This document shows positions 49,001-57,485 of a DNA stretch of 64,000 bases, one piece after another. The stretch's first letter is position 1. Each line of letters opens with the position of its first letter. The stretch lies in the NCBI GenBank assembly GCA_018363915.1, contig JAGZMY010000004.1, forward strand, positions 62,001 through 126,000. The letters run 5' to 3'. The DNA comes from Anaerococcus vaginalis. Lineage in GTDB: Bacteria; Bacillota; Clostridia; Tissierellales; Peptoniphilaceae. The notes below the pieces were generated by a model. It was not told the origin of the DNA, searched no databases, and worked only from the letters and a program-made list of their open reading frames with translations. Position numbers and translations under genes: made by a program.

Positions 49001-50069
49001 TTAACAAGTCCAATAAGGTTAAAGCTAAAATAGATTCTCCAATAGGAGGAGTTCTAAGGGCAAGGCATGGATCATGTCGTCCTTTAATTTGCAATATTTT
49101 TTCTTTTTTTTCTTTTATAGAAAATGATTTTTGGCAAATAGAAATTGAAGGGGTTGGTTTGAAAATTAAATCAAAAACTACAGGCATACCATTTGTAATT
49201 CCTCCAACAACTCCACCAGCATTATTTGTTATAGTTTTTACCTGTCCATTTTTAATTTCAAATTGGTCGTTGTGCTGAGAACCTTTCATTTTCATTGCAT
49301 CAAGTCCCAAACCAAAAGAAACCGCCCTAAGAGCAGGAATCCCATAAGAAAGATAGGAAATTTTTGCCTCAAAAGAATCAAATAGCGGATCTCCAAGTCC
49401 TTTTGGAATATTTCCCCCAAAAACTTGACAAATTCCTCCAATAGAATCTCCATCTTTTTTTACTTTTTCTAAAAGATTTCTAATTTCTTTTTCTTTTTTT
49501 TCGTCCAAAACAGGAATTTCTTTTTGAGAAATTTTTTCTAATTCATCCATAGGAGGATTTACCAAATCAATATTTTTATCTTCAATTCCTCCAATATTTT
49601 TAATCCTTGATGAAATTTTTATATTTTTTTCTTCTAAAATTTGCTTGGCAATTCCTCCTGCAAGGCAAAATGGCGCAGTTAATCTTCCAGAAAAAGGTCC
49701 TCCCCCATTCATATCCATATCATTTCCATACTTTATAAAACTAGTGTAGTCTGCATGAGATGGCCTTGGAATATCATTTAAATTTTCATAATCTTTGGAT
49801 TTGTAATTCTCATTTTTTATTATTGCTGTTATGGTTTTTGAAATTATTTTATTATCCCTTACTCCAGAAATAAAATTTATCTTGTCACTTTCTTTTCTTT
49901 TTGTGGTAAATTTTGATTTTCCTGGAGCTCTTCTTTGCATAAATTGATCTAGTTTTTCCATGTCAATTTCAAAACCAATTTCCATATTATCCATAACTAC
50001 ACCCATATATTCTTGGTGGCTTGAGCCAAATATGGTTATTTTTAAATTTTTACCAAAGCTTTGACTCAT
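48993..50069 (-). CDS. aroC: Chorismate synthase
   Basis: This 358-residue FMN-dependent enzyme makes chorismate from EPSP. Landmarks are FGSSHQEYMGVVMDN at the start, RRAPGKSKFTTKRKESD, the segment RPSHADYT, MNGGGPFSGRLTAP and NNAGGVVGGITNGMP, ending RHDPCLALRTPPIGES. It lies between aroF and pheA with a one-base gap and an 8-base overlap. The earlier shikimate-pathway genes (aroB, aroD, aroE, aroK, aroA) are not in the window. Confidence 0.96.
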   Translation of the reverse strand: MSQSFGKNLKITIFGSSHQEYMGVVMDNMEIGFEIDMEKLDQFMQRRAPGKSKFTTKRKESDKINFISGVRDNKIISKTITAIIKNENYKSKDYENLNDIPRPSHADYTSFIKYGNDMDMNGGGPFSGRLTAPFCLAGGIAKQILEEKNIKISSRIKNIGGIEDKNIDLVNPPMDELEKISQKEIPVLDEKKEKEIRNLLEKVKKDGDSIGGICQVFGGNIPKGLGDPLFDSFEAKISYLSYGIPALRAVSFGLGLDAMKMKGSQHNDQFEIKNGQVKTITNNAGGVVGGITNGMPVVFDLIFKPTPSISICQKSFSIKEKKEKILQIKGRHDPCLALRTPPIGESILALTLLDLLNE

Positions 50070-50070
50070 T

Positions 50071-51081
50071 TTAAATTTCCTTTCTTAAATCATGGATTTT
50101 TTTTGTAGCCTTTACTATTTTGTCAAAATCATCTGGAACTACGCATTGAGCTCCATCAGAAAATGCTTTTGCAGGATTTTCGTGAACTTCTATCATAAGT
50201 CCATCTGCCCCAACTGCTGTTGCAGATAGGGATAAATCTTTTACATATCTTGAAATTCCCGCTGCATGAGATGGATCGATTATTATTGGAAGATGAGTTT
50301 TTTCATGCAAAAATGGAACAGCTGTCACGTCCAAAGTATTTCTTGTTGCTGTTTCAAAAGTCCTAATTCCTCTCTCACAAAGAATAACTTTTGTATTTCC
50401 CCTGCTCATAATATATTCTGCTGCCATCAATAATTCTTCATAAGTTGCAGATAGGCCTCTTTTTAATAAAATTGGTTTATCAACTTCTCCAAGCGCTTTT
50501 AATAAATCAAAATTTTGCATATTTCTTGCTCCAACTTGAAGAATATCTACATCGTCAAAATATTCTAATTGGTTAATTTCCATAATTTCTGAAACAAGAG
50601 CAAGGCCTGTTTCTTCTTTTGCTTTTATTAGATAATCAATGGCTTTTTTGCCATAACCTTGGAAAGAGTATGGACTTGTTCTTGGCTTAAAAGCTCCTCC
50701 TCTTAAAATAGTTGCGCCAGATTTTTTGATTTTTTTTGCAATTGATACAATTTGTTCTTCACTTTCGACTGAACATGGTCCTGCCATATAAACAAAAGAG
50801 CCACCACCGATTTTTGTTCCATTTTCCAAAGTAATTATTGTATCTTCTGGGTGAAATTTTCTGTTTGCTTTTTTATAAGGCTCTTGGATTCTTATTACAT
50901 CATCAACAACACTTTTTGATTTCATATCATCTTTTGAAACCTTGGAAGTATCTCCCAAAAGCCCCAAAATAGTCGTTTTAAAACCAACTGCCTTACTTAC
51001 TTTAAGCCCCATATCTTCAATTTCTTTTATAAGATCTTGTACTTCTTTTTCATTTGCACCATTTTTTAATTTAATAATCAT
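50071..51081 (-). CDS. aroF: 3-deoxy-7-phosphoheptulonate synthase (DAHP synthase)
   Basis: This 336-residue enzyme condenses phosphoenolpyruvate with erythrose 4-phosphate, the entry step to aromatic amino acids. An N-terminal regulatory ferredoxin-like domain (about 1-65) precedes the barrel with VYMAGPCSVES, LRGGAFKPRTSPYSFQG, GARNMQNFDLL, LKRGLSATYEE and IIDPSHAAG. This layout is that of the Thermotoga-type enzymes regulated by Phe or Tyr. It is first in the aroF-aroC-pheA operon and is preceded by a leader-peptide attenuator. AGGAG lies 6 bases before ATG. Confidence 0.96.
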   Translation of the reverse strand: MIIKLKNGANEKEVQDLIKEIEDMGLKVSKAVGFKTTILGLLGDTSKVSKDDMKSKSVVDDVIRIQEPYKKANRKFHPEDTIITLENGTKIGGGSFVYMAGPCSVESEEQIVSIAKKIKKSGATILRGGAFKPRTSPYSFQGYGKKAIDYLIKAKEETGLALVSEIMEINQLEYFDDVDILQVGARNMQNFDLLKALGEVDKPILLKRGLSATYEELLMAAEYIMSRGNTKVILCERGIRTFETATRNTLDVTAVPFLHEKTHLPIIIDPSHAAGISRYVKDLSLSATAVGADGLMIEVHENPAKAFSDGAQCVVPDDFDKIVKATKKIHDLRKEI

Positions 51082-51183
51082 TTTCTTCTCCTAATAAAAT
51101 CTCTTTTTTCTTTCAAAATTTTCATATAATAAAAATTTTAAAAATTTTTTATGTAATTTTTTAAGCTAATTTATTATTTCAAA

Positions 51184-51216
51184 ATAAAAAAGCTTCCTGG
51201 CTATTACCAAGAAGCT
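51184..51216 (-). terminator. Attenuator terminator in front of aroF
   Basis: AGCTTCTTGG (51216-51207 on the minus strand) pairs with CCAGGAAGCT (51200-51191) around TAATAG and is followed by TTTTTATTTT. It lies 16 bases after the leader-peptide stop codon and about 100 bases before aroF. Confidence 0.9.
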
Positions 51217-51356
51217 AAAATTCAAAAAAACTTAAAATGTTTTAAAATTTTGCACATGATAAATAGCCTTACTTTTGTCAAAAGTAAAGTTAAAAAAGTA
51301 AAAGCTAGTTTGTGCAAAATTTAAGTTTTTCATTATTTTCTCCTGTTTTCTAAATT
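51186..51356 (-). promoter_or_regulatory. Phe/Tyr-codon transcription attenuator of aroF-aroC-pheA
   Basis: Four competing RNA segments are readable. Segment 1 (51311-51322) and segment 2 (51245-51256) are perfect 12-bp complements (AAATTTTGCACA). Segment 2 can instead pair with segment 3 (GAATTTTAGC, 51214-51223), which overlaps the 5' arm of the terminator 3:4. Another alternative is GGCTATT (51262-51268) with AATAGCC (51199-51205). A ribosome stalled at the Phe-rich codons would cover segment 1 and favour read-through; one at the stop codon would cover segment 2 and favour termination. Confidence 0.8.
51232..51333 (-). CDS. Phe/Tyr-rich leader peptide
   Basis: A 33-codon reading frame starts at ATG 51331-51333 with AGGAG 6 bases upstream and ends at TAA 51232-51234. 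It begins MKNLNFAQTSFYFFNFTFDK. Eight of 33 residues are Phe (all TTT) and two are Tyr, and residues 11-18 (FYFFNFTF) hold five Phe and one Tyr. There is no Trp. The composition, the ribosome binding site and the adjoining terminator make this a control peptide and not a functional protein. Confidence 0.88.
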   Translation of the reverse strand: MKNLNFAQTSFYFFNFTFDKSKAIYHVQNFKTF

Positions 51357-51362
51357 TTCTAT

Positions 51363-51391
51363 ATTATAGCATAGAAATTTTTTTCAGTAAA
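51363..51391 (-). promoter_or_regulatory. Promoter of the aroF leader
   Basis: TTTACT (51386-51391), 17 bases and a perfect TATAAT (51363-51368) lie on the minus strand. Transcription should start near 51356, about 12 bases before the leader-peptide ribosome binding site. Confidence 0.75.
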
Positions 51392-51393
51392 GT

Positions 51394-53049
51394 TTAATTA
51401 TTGTGGGAATTCATAATAGCTTCAGTTATTTTTGGTATAACTTGTTTTTTTCTGGATAAAACACCAGGAGCTGAAATTGTTCCATTGTTTACCTTATTTC
51501 CAAAAACTTTTTCTATATCATCAAGATAGTTTCCCACGACTAATAATTCAGATTTTTTATTGAAAATATCTGTAAGAACAAGGACAAATGTATTTTCTCC
51601 CTTAGCATTTAATCTTTCTTTCATAAGAGCAATTAATTTATCTTTTATAGGATTTAATTCTTCTGGATTCATTGTCATAACTTGTCCAACTCTAATTTTG
51701 TCATCTCCAATTGTAAATGCTTTTACATCTCCATCAATTAAATCTTCTGGCGATTTATTTTTAAGACTTGTTCCAGCCTTAAACATCTTCATAGCAAAAT
51801 CTTCTGGATTAATATCTGCAATTTTTGTAAGTCTATTTAAAACTCTTTTGTCAGTTTCTGTTGTTGTTGGAGATCTAAATAAAAGAGTATCAGAAATTAT
51901 TGCTGCTGAAAGTAAACCTGCAATTTCTTTTGTAGGTCTTATTCCTGATTCAAAAAACATTTTTGCAACTATGGTTGCAGTTGAACCAACAGGCTCTGCC
52001 CTAAAAAATAAAGGTTGGTTTGTTACAACATTAGCTACTCTGTGGTGGTCAATTATTTCAATTATTTCTGCATAATCAATATCATCAACTGATTGGTTTC
52101 TTTCGTTGTGGTCAACCAAAATTAATTTTTTCTTCTCATCAGAAATCAAATGGTATCTTGAAATTGCCCCAAGAACTCTTCCCCTTGCATCAACAATTGG
52201 ATAAGATCTAAATCTAGTTTTTCCCATAACTTCACGAACTGTATCAACTGTATCTTCTGGAGAAAAATAAACCAAATTTTCTGTGCTCATTACATTTGCA
52301 ATTGGAACTGCCATTGGCAAAAGTCTTGCTGTCATAAAGGTATCATATTCTGTTGAAATAATTGTAATATTATTTTTTTCAGCCTCTTTTTTTAGCTCCT
52401 CTTTCATATCAGAGCCATTGGTTAAAATAATTAAAGAAATATTTTTACTTATCAAATACTCTTGAGCTTCAAGCCTATTTCCTGTTATAACCAAATCTCC
52501 ATCTCCAACCAATGAAGTTTCTGGAGAATCTTTTTCATTCATGGCATAAACCATCATTTTTCCTGTAAAATCTCTAGGTTTTTTTGGATTTACCATAAGC
52601 TTTGCAGATAAAATATCCACTATATTTTCAATTGGCGTGTGAGTTCTTCCAATAATTCTATCATCCCAAACTTCCATATAAGAATGGGTTAAGTTTGACA
52701 AAGATGCAACTCCAATTAATCTTTCCTTATCATCTACTACAAAAAGAGAGTTCAATTTATTTTCTTGAATTATTGACCAAGCATTTCTAATTGGAAGAGA
52801 TTCATCAACATTATAAGAATTGTCATAGTCAATATCTTTTATTTGAAGTTTCATAGAATCCTTGTGAAGAGGAGCCTTAACTCCAAAATAATCAAGAACA
52901 AATTGAGTTTCTTGATTTACATGACCAAGTCTAATCGGAATCGCCTCGCTATCTCCCAACCTATTTTTTAGATTTGCATAAGCAAGGGCTGAGCAAATAG
53001 AATCAGTATCCGGATTTTTGTGGCCTGTAATATAAACTGTTTGTTTCAT
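51394..53049 (-). CDS. ppaC: Manganese-dependent inorganic pyrophosphatase with CBS-DRTGG insert
   Basis: This 551-residue family II enzyme hydrolyses pyrophosphate. The DHH domain opens with YITGHKNPDTDSICSALAY, is interrupted by a regulatory insert (CBS at about 70-125, DRTGG-like part at about 130-240, CBS at about 245-300), and resumes with IIDHHRVANV, then the DHHA2 domain (SRKKQVIPKI near the end). In related clostridial enzymes the insert binds adenine nucleotides and controls activity. The start at 53049 has an AGAGG site; a longer in-frame reading overlaps the preceding gene. Confidence 0.94.
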   Translation of the reverse strand: MKQTVYITGHKNPDTDSICSALAYANLKNRLGDSEAIPIRLGHVNQETQFVLDYFGVKAPLHKDSMKLQIKDIDYDNSYNVDESLPIRNAWSIIQENKLNSLFVVDDKERLIGVASLSNLTHSYMEVWDDRIIGRTHTPIENIVDILSAKLMVNPKKPRDFTGKMMVYAMNEKDSPETSLVGDGDLVITGNRLEAQEYLISKNISLIILTNGSDMKEELKKEAEKNNITIISTEYDTFMTARLLPMAVPIANVMSTENLVYFSPEDTVDTVREVMGKTRFRSYPIVDARGRVLGAISRYHLISDEKKKLILVDHNERNQSVDDIDYAEIIEIIDHHRVANVVTNQPLFFRAEPVGSTATIVAKMFFESGIRPTKEIAGLLSAAIISDTLLFRSPTTTETDKRVLNRLTKIADINPEDFAMKMFKAGTSLKNKSPEDLIDGDVKAFTIGDDKIRVGQVMTMNPEELNPIKDKLIALMKERLNAKGENTFVLVLTDIFNKKSELLVVGNYLDDIEKVFGNKVNNGTISAPGVLSRKKQVIPKITEAIMNSHNN

Positions 53050-53056
53050 AATACCT

Positions 53057-54310
53057 CTAACTTTCGCTATCAAATTTAACTCTAAGTAAATTTATCTTGT
53101 AACGTTCAACTTTCTCACAAATCAAAGTAACATCATCAACCTTTACAATATCTCCAGTTTTAGGAAGACGGTTAAGATAATCAATTACCAAACCTCCAAC
53201 CGAATCATTTTTAACTTCTTTAATATCTCTATTAAAATAATCATTAAAATCATTTATGTGCATACTTGCATCAACTATAAATTCATTATCAGAAACCTTG
53301 TAGACTTTTTCATCATCAGGATCATATTCATCGTAAATATCTCCAACAAGCTCCTCAATTATATCTTCAATCGAAACAAGCCCTTCCGTTCCGCCGTATT
53401 CATCAACAACAATGGCAAGGGACACATTCATTTTTTTCATTGATTTAAAAAGATCAATTATATTCATATTTTCATAAGCATAGTAAGTTTGCCTTAGCAT
53501 ATCTTTAAGCCTTGGCTCTCTGCCCTCAGCAACAAAAGTAACAATATCTTTCATGTGCAAAACGCCTACAATATTATCAATACTTTCGCCATAAACAGGA
53601 ATTCTTGAATGCTTTGATTCAATTAAAAATTTATCCAATTCTTCCTTAGTCGAATCAATAGCTATTGCCTCCATATTAGTTCTTGGAGTCATAATATCAG
53701 ATGCAAAAGATCCAGCAAAATCAAAAACATTATTTATAATTTCACTTTCTTCATTGTTAATAACGCCTTGCTCTTCCCCAACATCTACAATAGTTTTCAA
53801 ATCTTCTTCTGTAACCTTATCAGAATTATCAGCCCCATCAGATAATTTTTTTGTAAGATATTTTGTAAATAATCCCAATAAAAATACCGTAGGCTTTAAA
53901 ATTATAGAAACAATATAAATAGCTTTTGAAAATCTAAGAGCTATTTTTTCGCTATTAATTTGAGCTGCAAGCTTTGGAGTAATTTCTCCAAAAATTAAAA
54001 CTGTTATAGTTACAACAACTGTAGAAATAAAAGCACCAGCAGCTCCAAAAATATCAGTAAAAAATAATGCAGCTATGGTAGTAGTAACAATATTTACAAT
54101 ATTATTTCCAACAAGAATTGTTGTAATTGTGTTTTGGCTATCATCAACGAGTTTTCTAAGCAATGATGCGTTTTTTACATTTTTTTCTTCAAGTTGCCTT
54201 AATTTAAATTTGTTTACAGAAGTAATAGCAGTTTCTGAAGATGAAAAAAATGCAGAAAGCAAAATCCCCAAAATCATTACAAATAACTCAATTATATTTT
54301 TTGTCGTCAA
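53057..54310 (-). CDS. Hemolysin/CorC-family membrane protein (CNNM type)
   Basis: This 417-residue protein has a DUF21/CNNM membrane domain with about four helices (ILLSAFFSSSETAITSVNKF at the start and FGEITPKLAAQ), a pair of CBS domains (DIMTPRTNMEAIAIDSTKEEL and VLHMKDIVTF), and a C-terminal CorC_HlyC domain (VDEYGGTEGLVSIEDIIEELVGDI). Such proteins handle magnesium or cobalt efflux. The start is TTG with GGAGG upstream. It is followed after 7 bases by the pyrophosphatase gene, so the two form an operon. Confidence 0.92.
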   Translation of the reverse strand: MTTKNIIELFVMILGILLSAFFSSSETAITSVNKFKLRQLEEKNVKNASLLRKLVDDSQNTITTILVGNNIVNIVTTTIAALFFTDIFGAAGAFISTVVVTITVLIFGEITPKLAAQINSEKIALRFSKAIYIVSIILKPTVFLLGLFTKYLTKKLSDGADNSDKVTEEDLKTIVDVGEEQGVINNEESEIINNVFDFAGSFASDIMTPRTNMEAIAIDSTKEELDKFLIESKHSRIPVYGESIDNIVGVLHMKDIVTFVAEGREPRLKDMLRQTYYAYENMNIIDLFKSMKKMNVSLAIVVDEYGGTEGLVSIEDIIEELVGDIYDEYDPDDEKVYKVSDNEFIVDASMHINDFNDYFNRDIKEVKNDSVGGLVIDYLNRLPKTGDIVKVDDVTLICEKVERYKINLLRVKFDSES

Positions 54311-54374
54311 AACTTCCTCCTTGAATACATTATATGAGAAATTTATAAAAAAATAAAGTGATTAATTAAAGTAA

Positions 54375-54386
54375 TTATGATATAAT
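54375..54386 (+). promoter_or_regulatory. Extended -10 promoter of the purine permease gene
   Basis: TGATATAAT ends at 54386 (perfect TATAAT at 54381-54386 with an upstream TG). The -35 region is weak (GTGATT). The start codon is 26 bases downstream with GGAGG before it, so there is no room for a purine riboswitch. Confidence 0.6.
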
Positions 54387-54411
54387 ATGCTCGAAAAAAA
54401 AAGGAGGAATT

Positions 54412-55737
54412 ATGGAAAAAAATTCGAACGAATCACTTGCCGAAAAAATTTTCAGATTAAAAGAGAAAAAAACAAATGTAAAAACTGAAATTATGGCGGG
54501 AATTACAACATTTATGACTATGTCATATATTTTGGCAGTAAATCCACAAATTTTGGGAGATGCCGGAATGGATAAGGGCGCAGTATTTACTGCAACAATA
54601 ATTGCATCAATAATTGCAATTTTAATTATGGCACTTTATGCAAATCTTCCATTTGCCCTTGCACCTGGAATGGGATTAAACGCATTTTTTACCTACACAG
54701 TTGTAATGACTATGGGAAAAAGTTGGGAATTTGCTCTAGCAGCTGTTTTTATTGAAGGAATTATTTTTGTATTTTTAACATTTTTTAATGTACGTGAAGC
54801 AATTTTTAATGCCATACCAAGAAGTTTAAAAACTGCAGTATCAGTAGGAATCGGATTATTTATTGCTCTAATTGGTTTATTAAATTCTACTGTAATTGTG
54901 AAAAATGATGTTGGACTTGGACTTGGAAATTTAGTTAGTAAAGAAAGTTTTATATTTTTTATAGGACTTTTGATTATGGCAGTTTTAACTGCAAGAAAAA
55001 CAAAAGGAGCCTTATTAATAGGAATCGTAATTTCTACAATTATTGCTCTATTTACAGGAGTAAGCAAACTTCCTGAAGGCGGAATTATTCAATTGCCACC
55101 ATCACTTAGCCCAATTGCTTTCAAATTAGATTTTTCATCAATGTTTTCACTTGAAATGTTTTCTGTTGTATTCGCATTTTTATTTGTAGATTTATTTGAT
55201 ACAATAGGAACACTTACAGGAGTTGCAACAAAAGCAAAAATGTTAGATGAAAATGGACAGTTGCCTAATGCTGGACGTGCACTTTTTGCAGATAGTATTG
55301 GTACAACTCTTGGAGCACTTTTGGGAACATCAACTGTAACAACATTTGTAGAAAGTGCAACAGGAGTTGCAGAAGGTGGAAGAACAGGACTAACTGCCTT
55401 GTCAACAGGATTTTGTTTTTTCCTATCAATATTTTTCTATCCATTAATCACAATAATTCCAGCTCAAGCAACAGCAGCCGCTCTTGTAATGGTAGGATTA
55501 TTTATGATAGATTCAATTGTTGATATAAATTTTGGAGATTTCACAGAATCTTTCCCAGCCTTTATGACAATAATAATGATGCCATTTGCATATTCAATAG
55601 CAGAAGGAATCGCCTTTGGAATGATTTCATACGCAAGCGTAAAATTACTTACAGGAAAAGGAAAAGAAGTTTCCCCATTAGTTTATGTGCTTGCCTTAGT
55701 ATTTTTACTAAGATATTTACTTCCATTATTTTCGTAA
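54412..55737 (+). CDS. Purine permease, NCS2/AzgA family (hypoxanthine/guanine)
   Basis: This 441-residue proton symporter has about twelve to thirteen helices. Signatures are TEIMAGITTFMTMSYILAVNP, LPFALAPGMGLNAFFTYTVV, FVDLFDTIGTLTGVATKA and STVTTFVESATGVAEGGRTGLTA. This is the PbuG/PbuO branch that imports guanine, hypoxanthine or adenine. It works with xanthine phosphoribosyltransferase (xpt) 1.7 kb downstream in purine salvage. Confidence 0.93.
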   Translation: MEKNSNESLAEKIFRLKEKKTNVKTEIMAGITTFMTMSYILAVNPQILGDAGMDKGAVFTATIIASIIAILIMALYANLPFALAPGMGLNAFFTYTVVMTMGKSWEFALAAVFIEGIIFVFLTFFNVREAIFNAIPRSLKTAVSVGIGLFIALIGLLNSTVIVKNDVGLGLGNLVSKESFIFFIGLLIMAVLTARKTKGALLIGIVISTIIALFTGVSKLPEGGIIQLPPSLSPIAFKLDFSSMFSLEMFSVVFAFLFVDLFDTIGTLTGVATKAKMLDENGQLPNAGRALFADSIGTTLGALLGTSTVTTFVESATGVAEGGRTGLTALSTGFCFFLSIFFYPLITIIPAQATAAALVMVGLFMIDSIVDINFGDFTESFPAFMTIIMMPFAYSIAEGIAFGMISYASVKLLTGKGKEVSPLVYVLALVFLLRYLLPLFS

Positions 55738-55745
55738 ATAAGCAA

Positions 55746-55780
55746 ACAAAAATTCCCCATTAATTTTGGGGAATTTTTAA
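55746..55780. terminator. Terminator after the purine permease gene
   Basis: AAAAATTCCCC (55748-55758) pairs with GGGGAATTTTT (55768-55778). A/T runs on both sides make it bidirectional, serving also the thiamine-binding protein gene on the minus strand. Confidence 0.9.
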
Positions 55781-55796
55781 ATTAAGATAAAATATT

Positions 55797-56096
55797 TTAC
55801 ATCTTATCTTCTACTGATTTTATTTTTTGGTCAAGACTTGCTTTTTTGTCACGTCTGTCATCTATTTTTATTACTGAATAAACTCTATCAGCTCCATTTT
55901 TAAAAACTGATTCTTGACAAGCTCTGATTGCTTCAAAGGCCTTGTCTATATCTCCGTGAATTACTGTTCCCATTGGATTTAACCTTACTTCCAAATCTTC
56001 GTATTCTTTCAAAACTTTTTCGCAACCTGCTACATATTTTGAAACTGAAGTTTCTTTTGTTCCTATTGGTACTACTGTTAATTCTATAACTGCCAT
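55797..56096 (-). CDS. MTH1187-family thiamine-binding protein
   Basis: This 99-residue ferredoxin-like protein matches the MTH1187/YqgV family: IELTVVPIGTKETSVSKYVAGCEKVL, the ligand region LNPMGTVIHGDIDKAFEAI and GADRVYSVIKIDDRRDK. Members bind thiamine or HMP-like compounds. It follows the M18 aminopeptidase by 8 bases and likely shares its transcript. Confidence 0.9.
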   Translation of the reverse strand: MAVIELTVVPIGTKETSVSKYVAGCEKVLKEYEDLEVRLNPMGTVIHGDIDKAFEAIRACQESVFKNGADRVYSVIKIDDRRDKKASLDQKIKSVEDKM

Positions 56097-56104
56097 ATAT
56101 CCTC

Positions 56105-57391
56105 CTAATATTTTTTATTGTAAAAATCTTCAAATATTTTTATAGCTTCTATGTGATCATCTACTCCGCCAAGCTCTCTTATTGAGTGCATGGCAAGAAT
56201 TGGTGTGCCGACATCTACTGATTTTATTCCAGATTTCGCAGAAACAATTGGTCCAATTGTAGAACCACCGACCTTGTCAGATCTGTTATGAAAAGTTTGA
56301 ACCTTTGCCCCAACATTTTTTGCATGTTTTAAAAATCTCGCCCTAGTTTCTACATTTGTTGTGTAGGCACCATTAGAAGCTACTTTTATACCTATACCCA
56401 TATTTATCCTTGTATTATTTGTAGAATCAAATAAATTACTATAATTTGGATGAATTGAGTGGGAAAGGTCTGCTGAAATTAAATATGAATTTGAAAGAGC
56501 TATAAAATAATCTTCCCTGTCATATCCCAAATTCATTAAAATTCTTTCCATAATTTCATCCAAAAACGGAGAAGATGCTCCAGTTCTTGTGCCTGATCCA
56601 ATTTCTTCATTGTCATTTAATACACACATATTAAATTTTTCATTTTTACTGTTAATCAAAGCTGTTAGCGATTGGTGTACGCTTGCAAGATTATCAAGTC
56701 TTCCAATGTGAATAAATTCATCATCACTTCCCATAATAGATCCTTTTTGCCTATCAAAAAGTGAAAGATCAAAATCTATTATTTTATTTTCATCAACTCC
56801 AATTTCTTTTGCCAGTAATTTTTGCAAAAATCCTTCTTTTTTAAAATCATCTTCGATAGTTTTTATAATTGGAGAAAGTTCATCTTGCATATTGTACTTA
56901 TATCCAGAATTTAATTCTCTATTTATATGAATTGCGCAGTTTGCAATTGTCAAAAGATTTTTTTCAATTTTTACAAGTTTTGATTTAAACTCTTCATTTT
57001 CTTCATAAACAACCTTTCCTGCCAAAGACAAATCTCTATCAAACCAAGAAGATACGATCATTCCACCATATCCTTCAATATTAAATTTCAAAAATCCATT
57101 TGAAGTCATTTCTGGATTTGATTTTATTTTGAAAGTCGGAGAATCTGTGTGAGATCCAATTATATCAAACCCCTTTCTTGGATCTTCTCCCACACTAAAA
57201 GCAATAAGAGCTGTATCATCACGACTTACAAAATATTTTCCGCCCTTTTCTAGTTTCCATTTTTCATTTTCATTTAGTTTTTTAAAACCATTTTTTTCTA
57301 AACGATCAATAGAATTTTTGACAGCAAAATAATTTATTGGACTTTGGTCAATAAATTCTATTAAGTCATTGATTATTTCATTTCTATTCAT
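56105..57391 (-). CDS. M18-family aminopeptidase (ApeB type)
   Basis: This 428-residue dizinc aminopeptidase has GSHTDSPTFKIKSN (metal His and Asp), VLNDNEEIGSGTRTGASSPF (general base and metal Glu), ISADLSHSIHPNYS, KVGGSTIGPIVS and the last ligand in AMHSIRELGG. It resembles the DAP-type group and is distinct from the longer M18 enzyme at 41533. No strong ribosome binding site precedes the ATG at 57391. It is divergently oriented from xpt. Confidence 0.93.
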   Translation of the reverse strand: MNRNEIINDLIEFIDQSPINYFAVKNSIDRLEKNGFKKLNENEKWKLEKGGKYFVSRDDTALIAFSVGEDPRKGFDIIGSHTDSPTFKIKSNPEMTSNGFLKFNIEGYGGMIVSSWFDRDLSLAGKVVYEENEEFKSKLVKIEKNLLTIANCAIHINRELNSGYKYNMQDELSPIIKTIEDDFKKEGFLQKLLAKEIGVDENKIIDFDLSLFDRQKGSIMGSDDEFIHIGRLDNLASVHQSLTALINSKNEKFNMCVLNDNEEIGSGTRTGASSPFLDEIMERILMNLGYDREDYFIALSNSYLISADLSHSIHPNYSNLFDSTNNTRINMGIGIKVASNGAYTTNVETRARFLKHAKNVGAKVQTFHNRSDKVGGSTIGPIVSAKSGIKSVDVGTPILAMHSIRELGGVDDHIEAIKIFEDFYNKKY

Positions 57392-57433
57392 ATAATATAT
57401 ATTACCCTATAGATAGCTTTATAAAAGTGAATT

Positions 57434-57463
57434 TTGACTTTTTGTTAAACTTTGCTTTATAAT
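57434..57463 (+). promoter_or_regulatory. Promoter of xpt
   Basis: TTGACT (57434-57439), 18 bases and a perfect TATAAT (57458-57463). The message leader is only about 15 bases long. Confidence 0.8.
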
Positions 57464-57485
57464 AATAAAAAGAGTACGGAGGTAA

